Shown here piece by piece: positions 8,566 to 17,480 of a DNA stretch of 64,000 bases (positions are counted from its first letter, which is position 1; each line of letters starts with the position of its first letter). Under the pieces are notes generated by a model that was not told the origin of the DNA, made no database searches, and worked only from the letters and a program-made list of their open reading frames with translations. The translations under genes were made by a program, and so were the position numbers. The stretch is from Bacteroidota bacterium. Lineage in GTDB: Bacteria > Bacteroidota > Rhodothermia > Balneolales > HLUCCA01. The DNA lies in assembly GCA_020832235.1 (NCBI GenBank), contig JAFIEZ010000008.1:124001-188000 (forward strand). The letters are read 5' to 3'.

Positions 8566-10499
8566 TGTATATTGGTTATTCGCATAAACAAATATTACAT
8601 GCTATTGGCATCCAGCCCGACGATTTGGATCATCAATCGGCCATGTTGCTGTCGAGGTTATACCCTACCGTAGCCGATAGCGTCTACCTCGTTGCCATCG
8701 TACTGCTTCTTCGTCAAAAAGATGGAGCTATAGCCATACCCTGGCCTCAGAGCACCACTGATCAGCCTCATGGGAATCCTACAGTACTGGATTTGCTTAC
8801 CGACAATCTTCCGAAGGTAAAAGCAGGGCTCCAACCCGCTGAAATTCGCACCTCTTTCCCCGAAACGGGCAACATCGCGCTGTCAACCCTGCTCGATGCC
8901 GGAGCGATTACGGCTGTTTCAGACCCGCAGGATAACTATGAAAATGCGGTGATGTTGCTCGATAAACATCGATTGTACCTCCGCCGATTCTGGCGATATG
9001 AGGTGGATGTTGCCGAAATGGTTCGTTCGCGATCGGTTTTGATAGGCGGTGGGGATGAATCAACGGGAGGGAAGGATATAACTAGGCAGGATGGTGCCTC
9101 CTCAGGAGCTATGAATGCTGAAAGGTCAGATCGAAACGTTGAGAACGGCAAGGGGGAAACCGATCCAAAAAGTGATGCGGGCAATGCGACGAACCCGGGA
9201 AATCCCAAGAGCGGTGATGCTAGCACAGACGGCACGTCGAATCCTGGAGGTTCAACATCCGATAACACCCAACATCAGGCGGTACTCGCAGGACTAAACT
9301 ACCGGTTTACCGTCATCACAGGCGGTCCGGGCACGGGCAAAACCCACTCTGTACTGATGCTATTAGCGACTATGCTCGAAAGAAATCCGGAGTTACGCAT
9401 CGTATTGTGTGCTCCCACGGGCAAGGCCGCAGCGCGTATGATGGAGTCGATTCAGGGTAACATCGAACGGATAAACCCATCCGAATCTGTGCGCGCGCTC
9501 ATTCCCAACACCGCCAGTACCATCCACCGGTTGATTCGCTGGAATCCGGCGTTGGGCAAATCGGTGTATCATCCCGAAAATCCCCTCCCGTACGATGTGG
9601 TTATTCTGGATGAAGCATCCATGGTGGATGTGGCGTTGATGTCGAGGCTGGCCAGGGCTTTGCGTCCCGAAACCCGGCTGATACTCCTTGGCGATAAAGA
9701 CCAGCTGTCGTCGGTGGAGGCGGGATCGGTATTTGCCGACATAGCCTCCCGCGATGTGCCCAATGTGGTGCGGCTCACCAAGTCGTGGCGTTTCTCGGAG
9801 GGCTCGGAAATTGGCAGGCTCGCGCAGGTAATTAACCATGGGGATGCGGCCAGGTCGTGGGAAATGCTTGAACAGGGCACACAGGTCACCGTGAAAAGCA
9901 TCCCAAAAGAAGACTTATACGTCCATTTATATGCACGAATTTCAGCATTGTATAAAGCCGTTCTCAACGAAACGGACCATGTAAAGGCATTTGAAAAGCT
10001 TCAGGAATTACAGATACTTACAGCGTTGCGGGTGGGGCCGTTCGGATCGGAGCAAATCAATGCTGAACTAGACAGACGTATCGGTAAGGGTGTGGTCTGG
10101 TATGACGGTCGACCCGTAATCGCGACGGCCAATAATTACGATCTGGAAGTCTATAATGGCGATATCGGACTCACGCGCATCATCGACGGTAGATTGATGG
10201 TGGCCTTTGCAGGCAGCGAATCCGGCGCTATTCGATGGATTGCTCCCGCCCAGCTCAAAAGCGTATCGTCGGCCTGGGCGCTCACGGTGCATAAAAGTCA
10301 GGGATCGGAGTACGATGAAGTTGTGTTCGTATTGCCCGATAATTGGAATCAGGTATTGTCAAGAGAGCTTATCTACACTGCGTTGACCCGCGCGCGCAAC
10401 CGATTTGAAGTATTTTCATCTAAAAATGTATGGTTTCAAACATTGCAAAAGAAACTTCTGCGCGAAAGTGGTCTTTCTGGAAAAGTCAACTCTATTTAG
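8565..10499 (+). CDS. recD: RecBCD enzyme subunit RecD (5'-3' helicase)
   Basis: Superfamily 1B helicase that works as the second motor of RecBCD. Walker A is GGPGTGKT (residues 253-260), Walker B/motif II is ILDEAS (Asp349-Glu350), motif III reads LLGDKDQLSSVEAG, and the C-terminal UvrD-like box is LTVHKSQGSEYDEVVFVLP. Length 644, close to E. coli RecD (608). A hydrophilic insert rich in Gly, Ser, Asn and Asp occupies about residues 165-240, just before the ATPase core. The ATG shares its A with the recB stop codon. A stable hairpin 40-75 bases after the stop probably ends the recCBD transcript. Confidence 0.96.
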   Translation: MYIGYSHKQILHAIGIQPDDLDHQSAMLLSRLYPTVADSVYLVAIVLLLRQKDGAIAIPWPQSTTDQPHGNPTVLDLLTDNLPKVKAGLQPAEIRTSFPETGNIALSTLLDAGAITAVSDPQDNYENAVMLLDKHRLYLRRFWRYEVDVAEMVRSRSVLIGGGDESTGGKDITRQDGASSGAMNAERSDRNVENGKGETDPKSDAGNATNPGNPKSGDASTDGTSNPGGSTSDNTQHQAVLAGLNYRFTVITGGPGTGKTHSVLMLLATMLERNPELRIVLCAPTGKAAARMMESIQGNIERINPSESVRALIPNTASTIHRLIRWNPALGKSVYHPENPLPYDVVILDEASMVDVALMSRLARALRPETRLILLGDKDQLSSVEAGSVFADIASRDVPNVVRLTKSWRFSEGSEIGRLAQVINHGDAARSWEMLEQGTQVTVKSIPKEDLYVHLYARISALYKAVLNETDHVKAFEKLQELQILTALRVGPFGSEQINAELDRRIGKGVVWYDGRPVIATANNYDLEVYNGDIGLTRIIDGRLMVAFAGSESGAIRWIAPAQLKSVSSAWALTVHKSQGSEYDEVVFVLPDNWNQVLSRELIYTALTRARNRFEVFSSKNVWFQTLQKKLLRESGLSGKVNSI

Positions 10500-10541
10500 A
10501 AATATTAAAAAACCTTAATAATAAATTGAGTGGCTTAGTCT

Positions 10542-10576
10542 TGCCGTTATCTTGCCTAATAAGCAAGATAGCGGCA
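10542..10576 (+). terminator. Hairpin after recD
   Basis: The arms TGCCGTTATCTTGC (10542-10555) and GCAAGATAGCGGCA (10563-10576) pair over 14 bp with one G-T, around a 7-base loop. No strong T-run follows. The position 43 bases after recD fits a transcription end; the rest of the 290-base gap to the next gene is AT-rich and shows no gene. Confidence 0.6.
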
Positions 10577-10790
10577 GTAACATATATTTCCATTTAGTTT
10601 TAGTGAAAAGCTATCTAAATCACACAAGCGCGGTATGCATAGTGAAATGTGCATTCTGCTTCAAGTTTAGTCATTTACCATATTAGCAGAGTAAAGCAAC
10701 TTGCCAATTAAAATAAAAAAGTTATACCAATAGTAAAAAATGTACTGTTGACATCTTTTTCTGTTTGAGTTCCTAATAAGTATCCTATGT

Positions 10791-11180
10791 ATGTCAGAAC
10801 AGTTAAAACAAAAGAAAACGATTTTGTATGTTGAAGATTATGATATGCTTCATACGCTGGTAAGGGACGTATTGAAGTCTAGCATCGTTGTTTCAGCCCT
10901 TTCAGGTGAAACGGCTATCGATATTATAAACACACATCCTCCGTTTGATTTGATTTTACTTGGTATAAATCTCGGTAAGGGTATGAACGGTATAGAATTA
11001 TGTAGTGTTATCAGATCTAATAAAAAGTATCATAACACACCCATAATAGCTATTACCGCATTGGATTTTGATAAAATCTACGATAAAGTGAATAATGCTA
11101 TGTTTACGGCGTATATTCCAAAACCCTACAAAATTACGGACCTCTTAAGCATTCAAAGCAGGTATCTGGAAGTTGGCTAA
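10791..11180 (+). CDS. Stand-alone receiver-domain protein lacking the phospho-acceptor Asp
   Basis: A single CheY-like receiver domain of 129 residues with no output domain. The acidic pair is present in VEDYD (near residues 15-18), the conserved Thr in AITA and the Lys in PKPY. At the phospho-acceptor position, where the family has LLDINL, this protein reads LLGINL with Gly58 (codon GGT at 10962-10964). A normal Asp needs only one base change (GAT), and the receiver in the neighbouring hybrid kinase keeps its Asp. The protein is therefore either a pseudo-receiver that cannot be phosphorylated in the usual way, or a recent point mutation. It precedes the hybrid kinase by 129 bases on the same strand and probably works with it. 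Confidence 0.88.
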   Translation: MSEQLKQKKTILYVEDYDMLHTLVRDVLKSSIVVSALSGETAIDIINTHPPFDLILLGINLGKGMNGIELCSVIRSNKKYHNTPIIAITALDFDKIYDKVNNAMFTAYIPKPYKITDLLSIQSRYLEVG

Positions 11181-11309
11181 TTCCTCATATATGTAATGAG
11201 GTTAACACGCTACAGATTGTGAATAAGAAAAATTGTGTCTAATAATGACCAAATCATTTGGGGTTATACGGTCATTTAAAGCCCTTAAACTGAAGGAATT
11301 CTTTGTTTC

Positions 11310-14177
11310 ATGGACAAATTATATAATCTACAGACGGATATAACGGAAATTTTATCCCAAAATTATACGCGTGAGGAGTCTATAAGGTTAACTATGCAAA
11401 CGCTTCTGGACTACTCCGATGTATGTAGAGTATATTTTTTTGAGTTGATCCCCAGTGAAGAGTATGGGTATCTAGGCAGCCAACTATTCGAAGTATGTGC
11501 GCAAGGAGTTAAACCTGAAATTGATAATCCTGAGCTGCAGAATGTACCAATGATGCCATACTTTGAACCTTGGATAAATGCATTCAATAAAAATCAACCA
11601 TATTTTGGAGATGTGGAAGAATTTCCAGAAGTAGAAAAAGAGGTACTTGAGAGTCAGGGTATTATTTCAATCATTGTACTACCTGTCTTCTGGGATAAAA
11701 AACTTGTTGGCTTTATAGGTTTTGATGAAACCAAAAGAAAACGGGAGTGGACCAAGGACGAAGTGCAACTCCTTGACAGAAGTTCACAGCTCTTAGGACG
11801 TTTGATGGCGGCTCACTCTGTGGATTTAGCGCTTGAACGGAAGAATACAGACTTCAAACAGTTGGTTGATGCCATGCCTACTGGCTATATAGAGCTGGAT
11901 ATGCATCGGATAATAACGTCATGGAATGCCTCGGCTCAAAAAATGTTTGGTTATCAGGAAGAGGAAGTTTTTGGTAGACCAATTGATTTACTTACCAATG
12001 GGGTCTCATTGATTTCAGCGAAACTTTACGATGAAGCAGAGTCTATTTGTGATACTGAGGTTGCTGAGAGTAGTACCAACAACAATGAAAATAAACACTA
12101 TCGCGATACAGTACGTATCCTTCATGCGAAACGCAAAGATGGTGTTGTAATTTGTGTTCGATGGAATATCAGAATTTTAATCGGAGCCAACGCTAAGGTT
12201 AGTAAGTATATTGTACTGACTCAAGACATCACAGAAGAGCTCGCACAAGCCGCTAAACTTCGCGATAGTGAAGAAAGATACAGAAATCTATATGAGCGAA
12301 TGAATGACGGGGTGGTCTACCGCGATAACAATGGAAAGGGAACTCAAGCTAATAGCGCTGCGTGTAAACTGCTCGGGCTTAGTTATAATCAAATTACAGG
12401 TGTAGAGCCTTATCATAATGGGTGGCAGGCTATCGGAGAAAATGGAGAACCTATTTTATTCGATGATTATCCTGCAATGGTAGCGTTGCAAACAGGTGAG
12501 ACCGTTGAAAACGTAGTCATGGGTATTATTAGCCCGGTATCAGATAGAACCAGATGGATAAATGTGACAGCTACTCCCGAATACCGTGACGGGGAAGAGA
12601 AGCCGTACAGGGTTTTTACCATATTCAGAGATGTCACCGATTCCATTGAGCTGAAAAATAAATTGTTAGCACAACAAGCAAAATTTTTGGAGTATGCCAA
12701 AACACTATCAATTGGGGTATGGTTCAGGGATGAACAAGGCAATTTAACCTTTGTGAATGAGGCGTTGGCAGATATTTTTGGGGTTCATAAAGAACAATTT
12801 TATGAAAAGGGTGGTGATAAGTATTCCGATTATATTCATCCGGATGACCGTGACTATGTTTTAAATATGCAAAAAGTGCATTACGAAGAGAAAAAGTCGG
12901 TTAAAGCTGAATTTCGAATTATTCGTCCTGATGGAACAGAACGTTGGGTTCATGTAAAACAAATTTACATCGCGACTCCTTTTAGTGAAGAACCAACATC
13001 TGCTGGTTACATGAATGATATCACAGAGCAGAAAATAAAAATGGAAACGCTGATAGCTGCTAAGGCATCAGCAGAAAGTTTGAGTGCACTCCGGAATGGT
13101 ATTATCGAAACCATCAGTCATGAATTTCGCACACCGATAACAAGTATAATGGGGTTCACAACACTTATCCAGAGTGTATTAGATGATGAAGAACTCATTA
13201 ACTATGCCTTAATGGTACAAGAAAGTGCGAATAGATTACACCGAACCCTTGAGTCTGTGTTATCATATGCCTCCTTAGTTGCGGAAAATGCTGTGATGCG
13301 AACCGACAGATTTGATTTGAAATTAGTACTATCAGCAATCCTACAGGAAAAAACAGCTCAGGCAGAGGAAAAGGGAATATACTTTCAGCACTTTGTTCCA
13401 GATAACCTGATAATCTTTAGCGATGAGTCTCTTATCAAGTCAATAGTCGACCAATTGCTTGATAATGCAGTTAAGTTCACCAAGGATGGTGGAGTTCGAC
13501 TGCATGTAAAGGCAATTGGCAAAAATTTGAATATTGAGGTTATCGATACAGGTATTGGTTTACCTGACAATGTAGACTTGTCTATCTATGAACCTTTCAG
13601 ACAGTTTAGCGAAGGGATATCCCGATTATATGATGGTATTGGGATGGGGCTTCCTATTGTCTCTAAACAGGTAGAACTACTAAGAGGAACCATCAAATGG
13701 AAAAATAACGAATTTGACGGATGCTCTTTCAATATCACGCTACCCTTAGCGATGGAGACAATGATGAATGATATTACAAATGAAGAAAGTTCAGTAAGTC
13801 GTAGTTCCGACCTTCGTATTCTATATGTTGAAGATAATTTGTTGTTACAAATTCTTATGAAAAAGAAATTTGCCGAATTCAACATAAAGGTAGTGACTAC
13901 CCCAGAGGAGGCTATTGCTGAAATTGAAAGTAGTAAATATGATGTCTTCATGCTCGATATTAATCTGAATCATGAGCTCACGGGCATTGATATATGTAAT
14001 ATGATCAGGCAACATAAAAATCAGAAAGAAGCATATGTTGTCGCTGTAACAGCCATGTCCAGGGAGAAGATTGAGCCGTATATCGGAGAAGACGGGTTCA
14101 ATGAGCACTTCCTAAAACCGTTTGACTATAATATTCTGAGACAAAAAATGTTGCAAAATTTCGGGCTTGAAACGTAA
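11310..14177 (+). CDS. Hybrid sensor histidine kinase (GAF-PAS-PAS-PAS-HisKA-HATPase-REC)
   Basis: A 955-residue soluble kinase without membrane segments. Domains in order: GAF (about 1-165), PAS (180-305), PAS (320-440), PAS with PAC (445-575), HisKA, HATPase, and a C-terminal receiver (about 855-950). The H-box is ISHEFRTPITS with phospho-accepting His604. The N-box is QLLDNAVKFTKDGG, the G1 box VIDTGIGLPD and the G2 box GIGMGLPIV. The receiver contains MLDINL with Asp883, so the phosphorelay residues His604 and Asp883 are both intact. The input is presumably an intracellular small molecule, redox state or light through GAF/PAS; no cofactor-binding residue can be assigned. Codon and base usage are AT-richer than the rec genes to the left. 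Confidence 0.93.
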   Translation: MDKLYNLQTDITEILSQNYTREESIRLTMQTLLDYSDVCRVYFFELIPSEEYGYLGSQLFEVCAQGVKPEIDNPELQNVPMMPYFEPWINAFNKNQPYFGDVEEFPEVEKEVLESQGIISIIVLPVFWDKKLVGFIGFDETKRKREWTKDEVQLLDRSSQLLGRLMAAHSVDLALERKNTDFKQLVDAMPTGYIELDMHRIITSWNASAQKMFGYQEEEVFGRPIDLLTNGVSLISAKLYDEAESICDTEVAESSTNNNENKHYRDTVRILHAKRKDGVVICVRWNIRILIGANAKVSKYIVLTQDITEELAQAAKLRDSEERYRNLYERMNDGVVYRDNNGKGTQANSAACKLLGLSYNQITGVEPYHNGWQAIGENGEPILFDDYPAMVALQTGETVENVVMGIISPVSDRTRWINVTATPEYRDGEEKPYRVFTIFRDVTDSIELKNKLLAQQAKFLEYAKTLSIGVWFRDEQGNLTFVNEALADIFGVHKEQFYEKGGDKYSDYIHPDDRDYVLNMQKVHYEEKKSVKAEFRIIRPDGTERWVHVKQIYIATPFSEEPTSAGYMNDITEQKIKMETLIAAKASAESLSALRNGIIETISHEFRTPITSIMGFTTLIQSVLDDEELINYALMVQESANRLHRTLESVLSYASLVAENAVMRTDRFDLKLVLSAILQEKTAQAEEKGIYFQHFVPDNLIIFSDESLIKSIVDQLLDNAVKFTKDGGVRLHVKAIGKNLNIEVIDTGIGLPDNVDLSIYEPFRQFSEGISRLYDGIGMGLPIVSKQVELLRGTIKWKNNEFDGCSFNITLPLAMETMMNDITNEESSVSRSSDLRILYVEDNLLLQILMKKKFAEFNIKVVTTPEEAIAEIESSKYDVFMLDINLNHELTGIDICNMIRQHKNQKEAYVVAVTAMSREKIEPYIGEDGFNEHFLKPFDYNILRQKMLQNFGLET

Positions 14178-14232
14178 CTGGCGGTAATTAGGTTGGTTGT
14201 TTCAATAATATTATTATCTAATTAACACTATT

Positions 14233-14682
14233 ATGAAACAATATGTGCGTTTCTTTCACGTAGAGGGTCGTTTATTAGCCATCCAACTCTTGCTGCTTAG
14301 CACCTTCGTACTGGCAGCCATTGCCAAGTGGGAGCCGGGCACGATTCCGGCCGGATTTATAGAGCAATTTGGTGAAACCTGGCTGGCATCCCTCCCGGGC
14401 GGACTGTTCATGCCCTATTACACCATTGCCGTTACGGAAACACTCGCGGCGATACTGTTCATCGGCAGTATCATTAGGCTGGAGTTTCTGCATGGGCGCG
14501 ATAAGACCTGGCTGAAATCCGGACTGGTTCTGTCGCTGTTTATCTTTGTTATATTGGCTTTTGGGCTTCGGCTTACCAGTCAGTTTGATGGAACCGCCAA
14601 CACGTTCTTCTATTTCGGAGCCACGTTGTTATGCCTTTATATCGTAGAGAAAGAGGAAGATAGAGACAGCATTAAGGCATAG
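14233..14682 (+). CDS. DoxX-like four-helix membrane protein
   Basis: 149 residues with four predicted membrane segments (about 14-32, 58-80, 95-112 and 120-138) and a short charged C-terminus. The first helix with AIAKW, the loop after it, and the overall size and topology resemble DoxX/DoxD-like proteins, which are small inner-membrane proteins associated with quinone or redox functions. The assignment rests on topology and general look, not on a diagnostic motif. The gene stands alone, 55 bases after the hybrid kinase and upstream of tRNA-Arg. Confidence 0.6.
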   Translation: MKQYVRFFHVEGRLLAIQLLLLSTFVLAAIAKWEPGTIPAGFIEQFGETWLASLPGGLFMPYYTIAVTETLAAILFIGSIIRLEFLHGRDKTWLKSGLVLSLFIFVILAFGLRLTSQFDGTANTFFYFGATLLCLYIVEKEEDRDSIKA

Positions 14683-14902
14683 CGATAGCGCTGCAGGTCA
14701 GCTAACGTTCATGTTTCACAGCTAGGAACGGGGATATATGCGTATCGACTAGAGGTTGGAGGCATTCAAATAACACGAACAATGACGCTTGTGAAGTAAG
14801 ATTGTGCCGGGATTAATTAAACTAGCAGATGACATTAATCTGAAAACTTGGTATTATTCACATCTGCTGAATAGCTATGCCATTACATTTCAGCTTTTAG
14901 TT

Positions 14903-14976
14903 GCACCCGTAGCTCAATTGGATAGAGCATCTGACTTCGGATCAGAAGGTTTGGGGTTCGAATCCCTACGGGTGTA
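14903..14976 (+). tRNA. tRNA-Arg (anticodon TCG)
   Basis: A full cloverleaf is visible. The acceptor arms GCACCCG and CGGGTGT pair with one G-T at the first pair. The D arm is GCTC...GAGC, and the anticodon stem TCTGA/TCAGA has the loop CTTCGGA, so anticodon TCG reads CGA. The T arm is TGGGG TTCGAAT CCCTA. The discriminator is A, and CCA is not encoded (CACC follows). Confidence 0.93.
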
Positions 14977-14985
14977 CACCCTGCA

Positions 14986-15033
14986 AGCCTCGCATTTTCA
15001 ATAGTTTATTGAATGCGGGGCTTTGTAGTTTTT
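14986..15033 (+). terminator. Terminator after tRNA-Arg
   Basis: AGCCTCGCATTTTCAAT and ATTGAATGCGGGGCT form a long hairpin (14986-15022, a two-base bulge and one G-T), followed by the T-rich TTGTAGTTTTTG. It lies ten bases after the tRNA. Confidence 0.75.
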
Positions 15034-15114
15034 GTATTCCCACTTTTAAATATGTATCCACAGATTGATCTAATTTCAATTTGTTGATACTTAAGTAAAC
15101 TAGTTCAAGTAGTA

Positions 15115-15711
15115 TCAATAAAGGTTCCCTTCGCGCTCTAATGTGATTGATGTGGCAGTGAGGGTATTTCCTTTCATGACATGAAGCAATCCTTTATTGA
15201 TTATGAGTTTGCCTACGGTTATAGATTTGTAAATAAATAGCTCTGATTCTTTGTCCAAGATGATTGGACCACCATTGATGTCGGATGTGGCGATAATTCT
15301 GCCGAGTATGTTTCCTGTTCCATTAAACGTAAGTATTCCGGTACCCTGTGAAAATGTGCCTTTGTTATGTAGCAAGCCTCCATCCGAAAATTGTAAGGCA
15401 ATCTTCCCCATGCCAGTATCAAACTCAAGTGCGGCATTTGGTTGAATGATAAGCGAATGTATGCGAGTACTTGTATCAATAATGACGGTATGTCCGCTCC
15501 TGATAAATACCACATGCATCCATCGATTCGGAACATCCCCATTCTCCCAAGTCTTGGGTGAGCTCCATTTGCCACTAGCGACAGATTTAATCGAATGTGG
15601 GGAATATAGTGCTCTTAGTGTGTGCAAGTCCAAAATATGTGATTTAGGATAAACGATATTGTTTGAATATTGGCGATTGAACTTTAACTCGTTGAAGATT
15701 CGAGTTTTCAT
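15115..15711 (-). CDS. G8-like beta-helix fragment, function unknown
   Basis: 198 residues. The stretch ASGKWSSPKTWENGDVP followed by HVVFIRSGHTVIID resembles the opening of G8-type and other parallel beta-helix domains found in large exported Bacteroidota proteins, where 'W..P.TW..G.VP' is followed by a 'V.I..GHTV' strand. Later segments with repeated 'L.N.G.L' turns also suggest a right-handed beta-helix. No signal peptide and no C-terminal sorting domain are visible, although the relatives are normally secreted and much longer. It may be a cut-down remnant of a surface protein. It lies alone between the tRNA terminator and a long gene-poor stretch. Confidence 0.5.
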   Translation of the reverse strand: MKTRIFNELKFNRQYSNNIVYPKSHILDLHTLRALYSPHSIKSVASGKWSSPKTWENGDVPNRWMHVVFIRSGHTVIIDTSTRIHSLIIQPNAALEFDTGMGKIALQFSDGGLLHNKGTFSQGTGILTFNGTGNILGRIIATSDINGGPIILDKESELFIYKSITVGKLIINKGLLHVMKGNTLTATSITLEREGNLY

Positions 15712-16288
15712 TGGTACTGTCGTTAATTAGTTTGAATAGAAATTTGAAATGCTTAGAAAAACAAATAAAACTGTAGATATAGTTTTATTAAAAGAATCAA
15801 ATCTTAGCTGAATCCCTAATGCAGGCATTGTGATGAGCATAACATCACGATGCAACGGTGATAAACTGGTATTAATGATTTATTGCAGTGTAATTGGCGT
15901 ATGGAAAACACACACGGTTTTTTTGTAGACACATGAAATCTAAGGCTACATTACGTGGAACAGGCAAAAGATTATAAGTTTTTAATATTTTTTCTGTTTC
16001 AGGAAGTAATCAACGACAGCCTTTTCGGATTGTTCGAGCTTATACTATAGTGAGTGCCCCACCCCATTCACCTGTACCCTCCCCCGATTTTTACAAATAA
16101 TACTTAAGTCGCGGTATTGAGGTCGCTAAGGCTATTCTTCATCTTAAGGGCGAATCAACAACATGTAATTGTAGTGCTGCGCGCAGAGGGCCACTCACGA
16201 AATCGTATTCGGAAGGGAAGTTCACTTCCACCAATACGCTCCGTCATCGTGCGCATTACTGTCGTTAGCGCATTAAAACCCCTTAACT
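15712..16288. other. Gene-poor stretch
   Basis: About 580 bases without a convincing coding frame on either strand. The 96-codon frame at 16117-16407 has no recognisable domain and a composition unlike its neighbours. No RNA structure or repeat was recognised. Confidence 0.5.
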
Positions 16289-16435
16289 ATGTCATCTTTT
16301 TATACGATCACAGGCACGCTGTTAACGCTCATTCTGCTTGCCGTATCCACATCCGTTCATGCTCATCATTCGTACCCCAATCGACTCAATGGGCCAGGTA
16401 TTTTTGAGAAGACCATGTCTGCTCTTTTTGGGTAA
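16289..16435 (+). pseudogene. Orphan signal-peptide ORF, probable 5' remnant of an exported protein gene
   Basis: A 48-codon frame too short for usual gene finding. It begins with a classical Sec signal peptide: MSSFYTI, a hydrophobic core TLLTLILLAV, then STSVHA as a likely cleavage site, followed by only about 23 residues. After the stop, the +1 frame continues with protein-like text interrupted by two stops up to about 16640 (for example HQLFLHPVDNEFMILIDENG), as if a longer gene had decayed by a frameshift and nonsense changes. A genuine small secreted protein is the alternative. Confidence 0.4.
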
Positions 16436-16810
16436 ATTTAAGTCCAGATATAAAAAAACAGGTTGATGTTTATGAAGCGCACTAAGGAGCGATTCCGCTG
16501 AGTGAAAGCTTGCAATAGGTTGGTAATCGCTGGAGCCATCAACTATTTTTGCACCCCGTGGACAACGAATTTATGATACTCATAGATGAAAACGGAATGG
16601 GGCATCAGCGGAAAGAGAAAATACTATTGATAATTTAGTATTTAGTTGTTCAATGTTGGGAATCCTCCGTTCTTTTTCAATGGTTATTTCCAAACGTTAA
16701 CAAGCGGATACGGGTTATATGCTTAGGTACTAAAATATTATCGTATCTTTTTTATTGTAAGAACCTCGTATTCTACGGTCAACCGCAATCTTTAATGAAC
16801 TCCAAAAACA
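16436..16810. other. Gene-free stretch with possible decayed coding text
   Basis: Apart from the broken frame that may continue the preceding remnant, nothing is recognised here. The last 150 bases are AT-rich and probably hold the promoter of the following membrane-protein gene. Confidence 0.4.
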
Positions 16811-17197
16811 ATGATGGTTAACGTTTCTTTTTTCTATAGCGCAATTTTTATCACCATTGGTGTAGTTGCCTGGGCTGTTACCGGTATGGAGCAGGCTACC
16901 GCGCTGATTCCCGCCTATTTTGGTGCCTTATTACTGCTTTTTGCAGTGGTATCTCGCTTGAAAGACAGTCTTCGCCGACATATGATTCATGCGGCCATGG
17001 TATTGGTACTGCTCGGGTTATTGGGCTCTGTGGGCGGACTCTTCCGTTTCATCGGCTCTTTGTTTACCGACGCCGAACTGGCACGTCCGGCCGCTGTGTA
17101 CGCGCAGTCACTGTTTGCGGTAGCCAGTATGGGGTATCTGTACGCGGGCATTCAGTCGTTCAGGGAAGCCCGTAAAAATCGGGAAGCGCAAGGCTGA
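16811..17197 (+). CDS. Small four-helix membrane protein, function unknown
   Basis: 128 residues, almost wholly hydrophobic, with four membrane segments at about 5-25, 32-48, 58-80 and 95-115, and an Arg/Lys-rich C-terminal tail, so the tail is likely cytoplasmic. It starts ATGATG; either Met could be used. No conserved catalytic residue or named domain was recognised. It is followed seven bases later, on the other strand, by an antiporter remnant. Confidence 0.8.
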   Translation: MMVNVSFFYSAIFITIGVVAWAVTGMEQATALIPAYFGALLLLFAVVSRLKDSLRRHMIHAAMVLVLLGLLGSVGGLFRFIGSLFTDAELARPAAVYAQSLFAVASMGYLYAGIQSFREARKNREAQG

Positions 17198-17204
17198 CCA
17201 GGTA

Positions 17205-17480
17205 CTATTTCTTCATCATGCTACATAGCTCATCTATACTTTTCTTATCGGTGAGTACCAAAAGTTTATCGTGCTCCTGAACCACCGTGGTGCCCTTAGG
17301 CACGATAAACGTACCTTCCCGGTTGATGAGCGTAATTAACACATTCTCTGGTAGTTTTAACTCCAGAATCTGTTTGTTCATTGCCTTATCCCCTCGCTCA
17401 ATAATCACTTCTTGTAGAGCCGCTTTTTTTCGTACATACTCCCGTCCCCCCAAAGATAATGTTGAGCAAATATCGCCCAA
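17205..17480 (-). pseudogene. TrkA-C (RCK C-terminal) remnant of a CPA1-type cation/proton antiporter
   Basis: The 91-codon frame contains a single TrkA_C-like domain: KQILELKLPENVLI, then LINREGTFIVPKGTTVV and HDKLLVLTD. In NhaP/CvrA-type K+(Na+)/H+ antiporters this domain sits at the C-terminus behind about twelve membrane helices. Here those helices are absent; only about 65 bases separate the frame from the next gene on the opposite strand. The piece is most simply a 3' remnant of a deleted antiporter gene. A free-standing small RCK_C regulatory protein is less likely but possible. Confidence 0.6.

Noticed and set aside
10748-10779. TTGACA upstream of the receiver gene as a sigma70 promoter
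   Set aside because: No -10 box at 16-18 bases; the nearest AT-rich hexamer is 20 bases away and only 11 bases before the start codon.
16117-16407. 96-codon frame on +
   Set aside because: Arg/Ser-rich composition without domain; overlaps the better-supported signal-peptide frame at 16289 in another frame.
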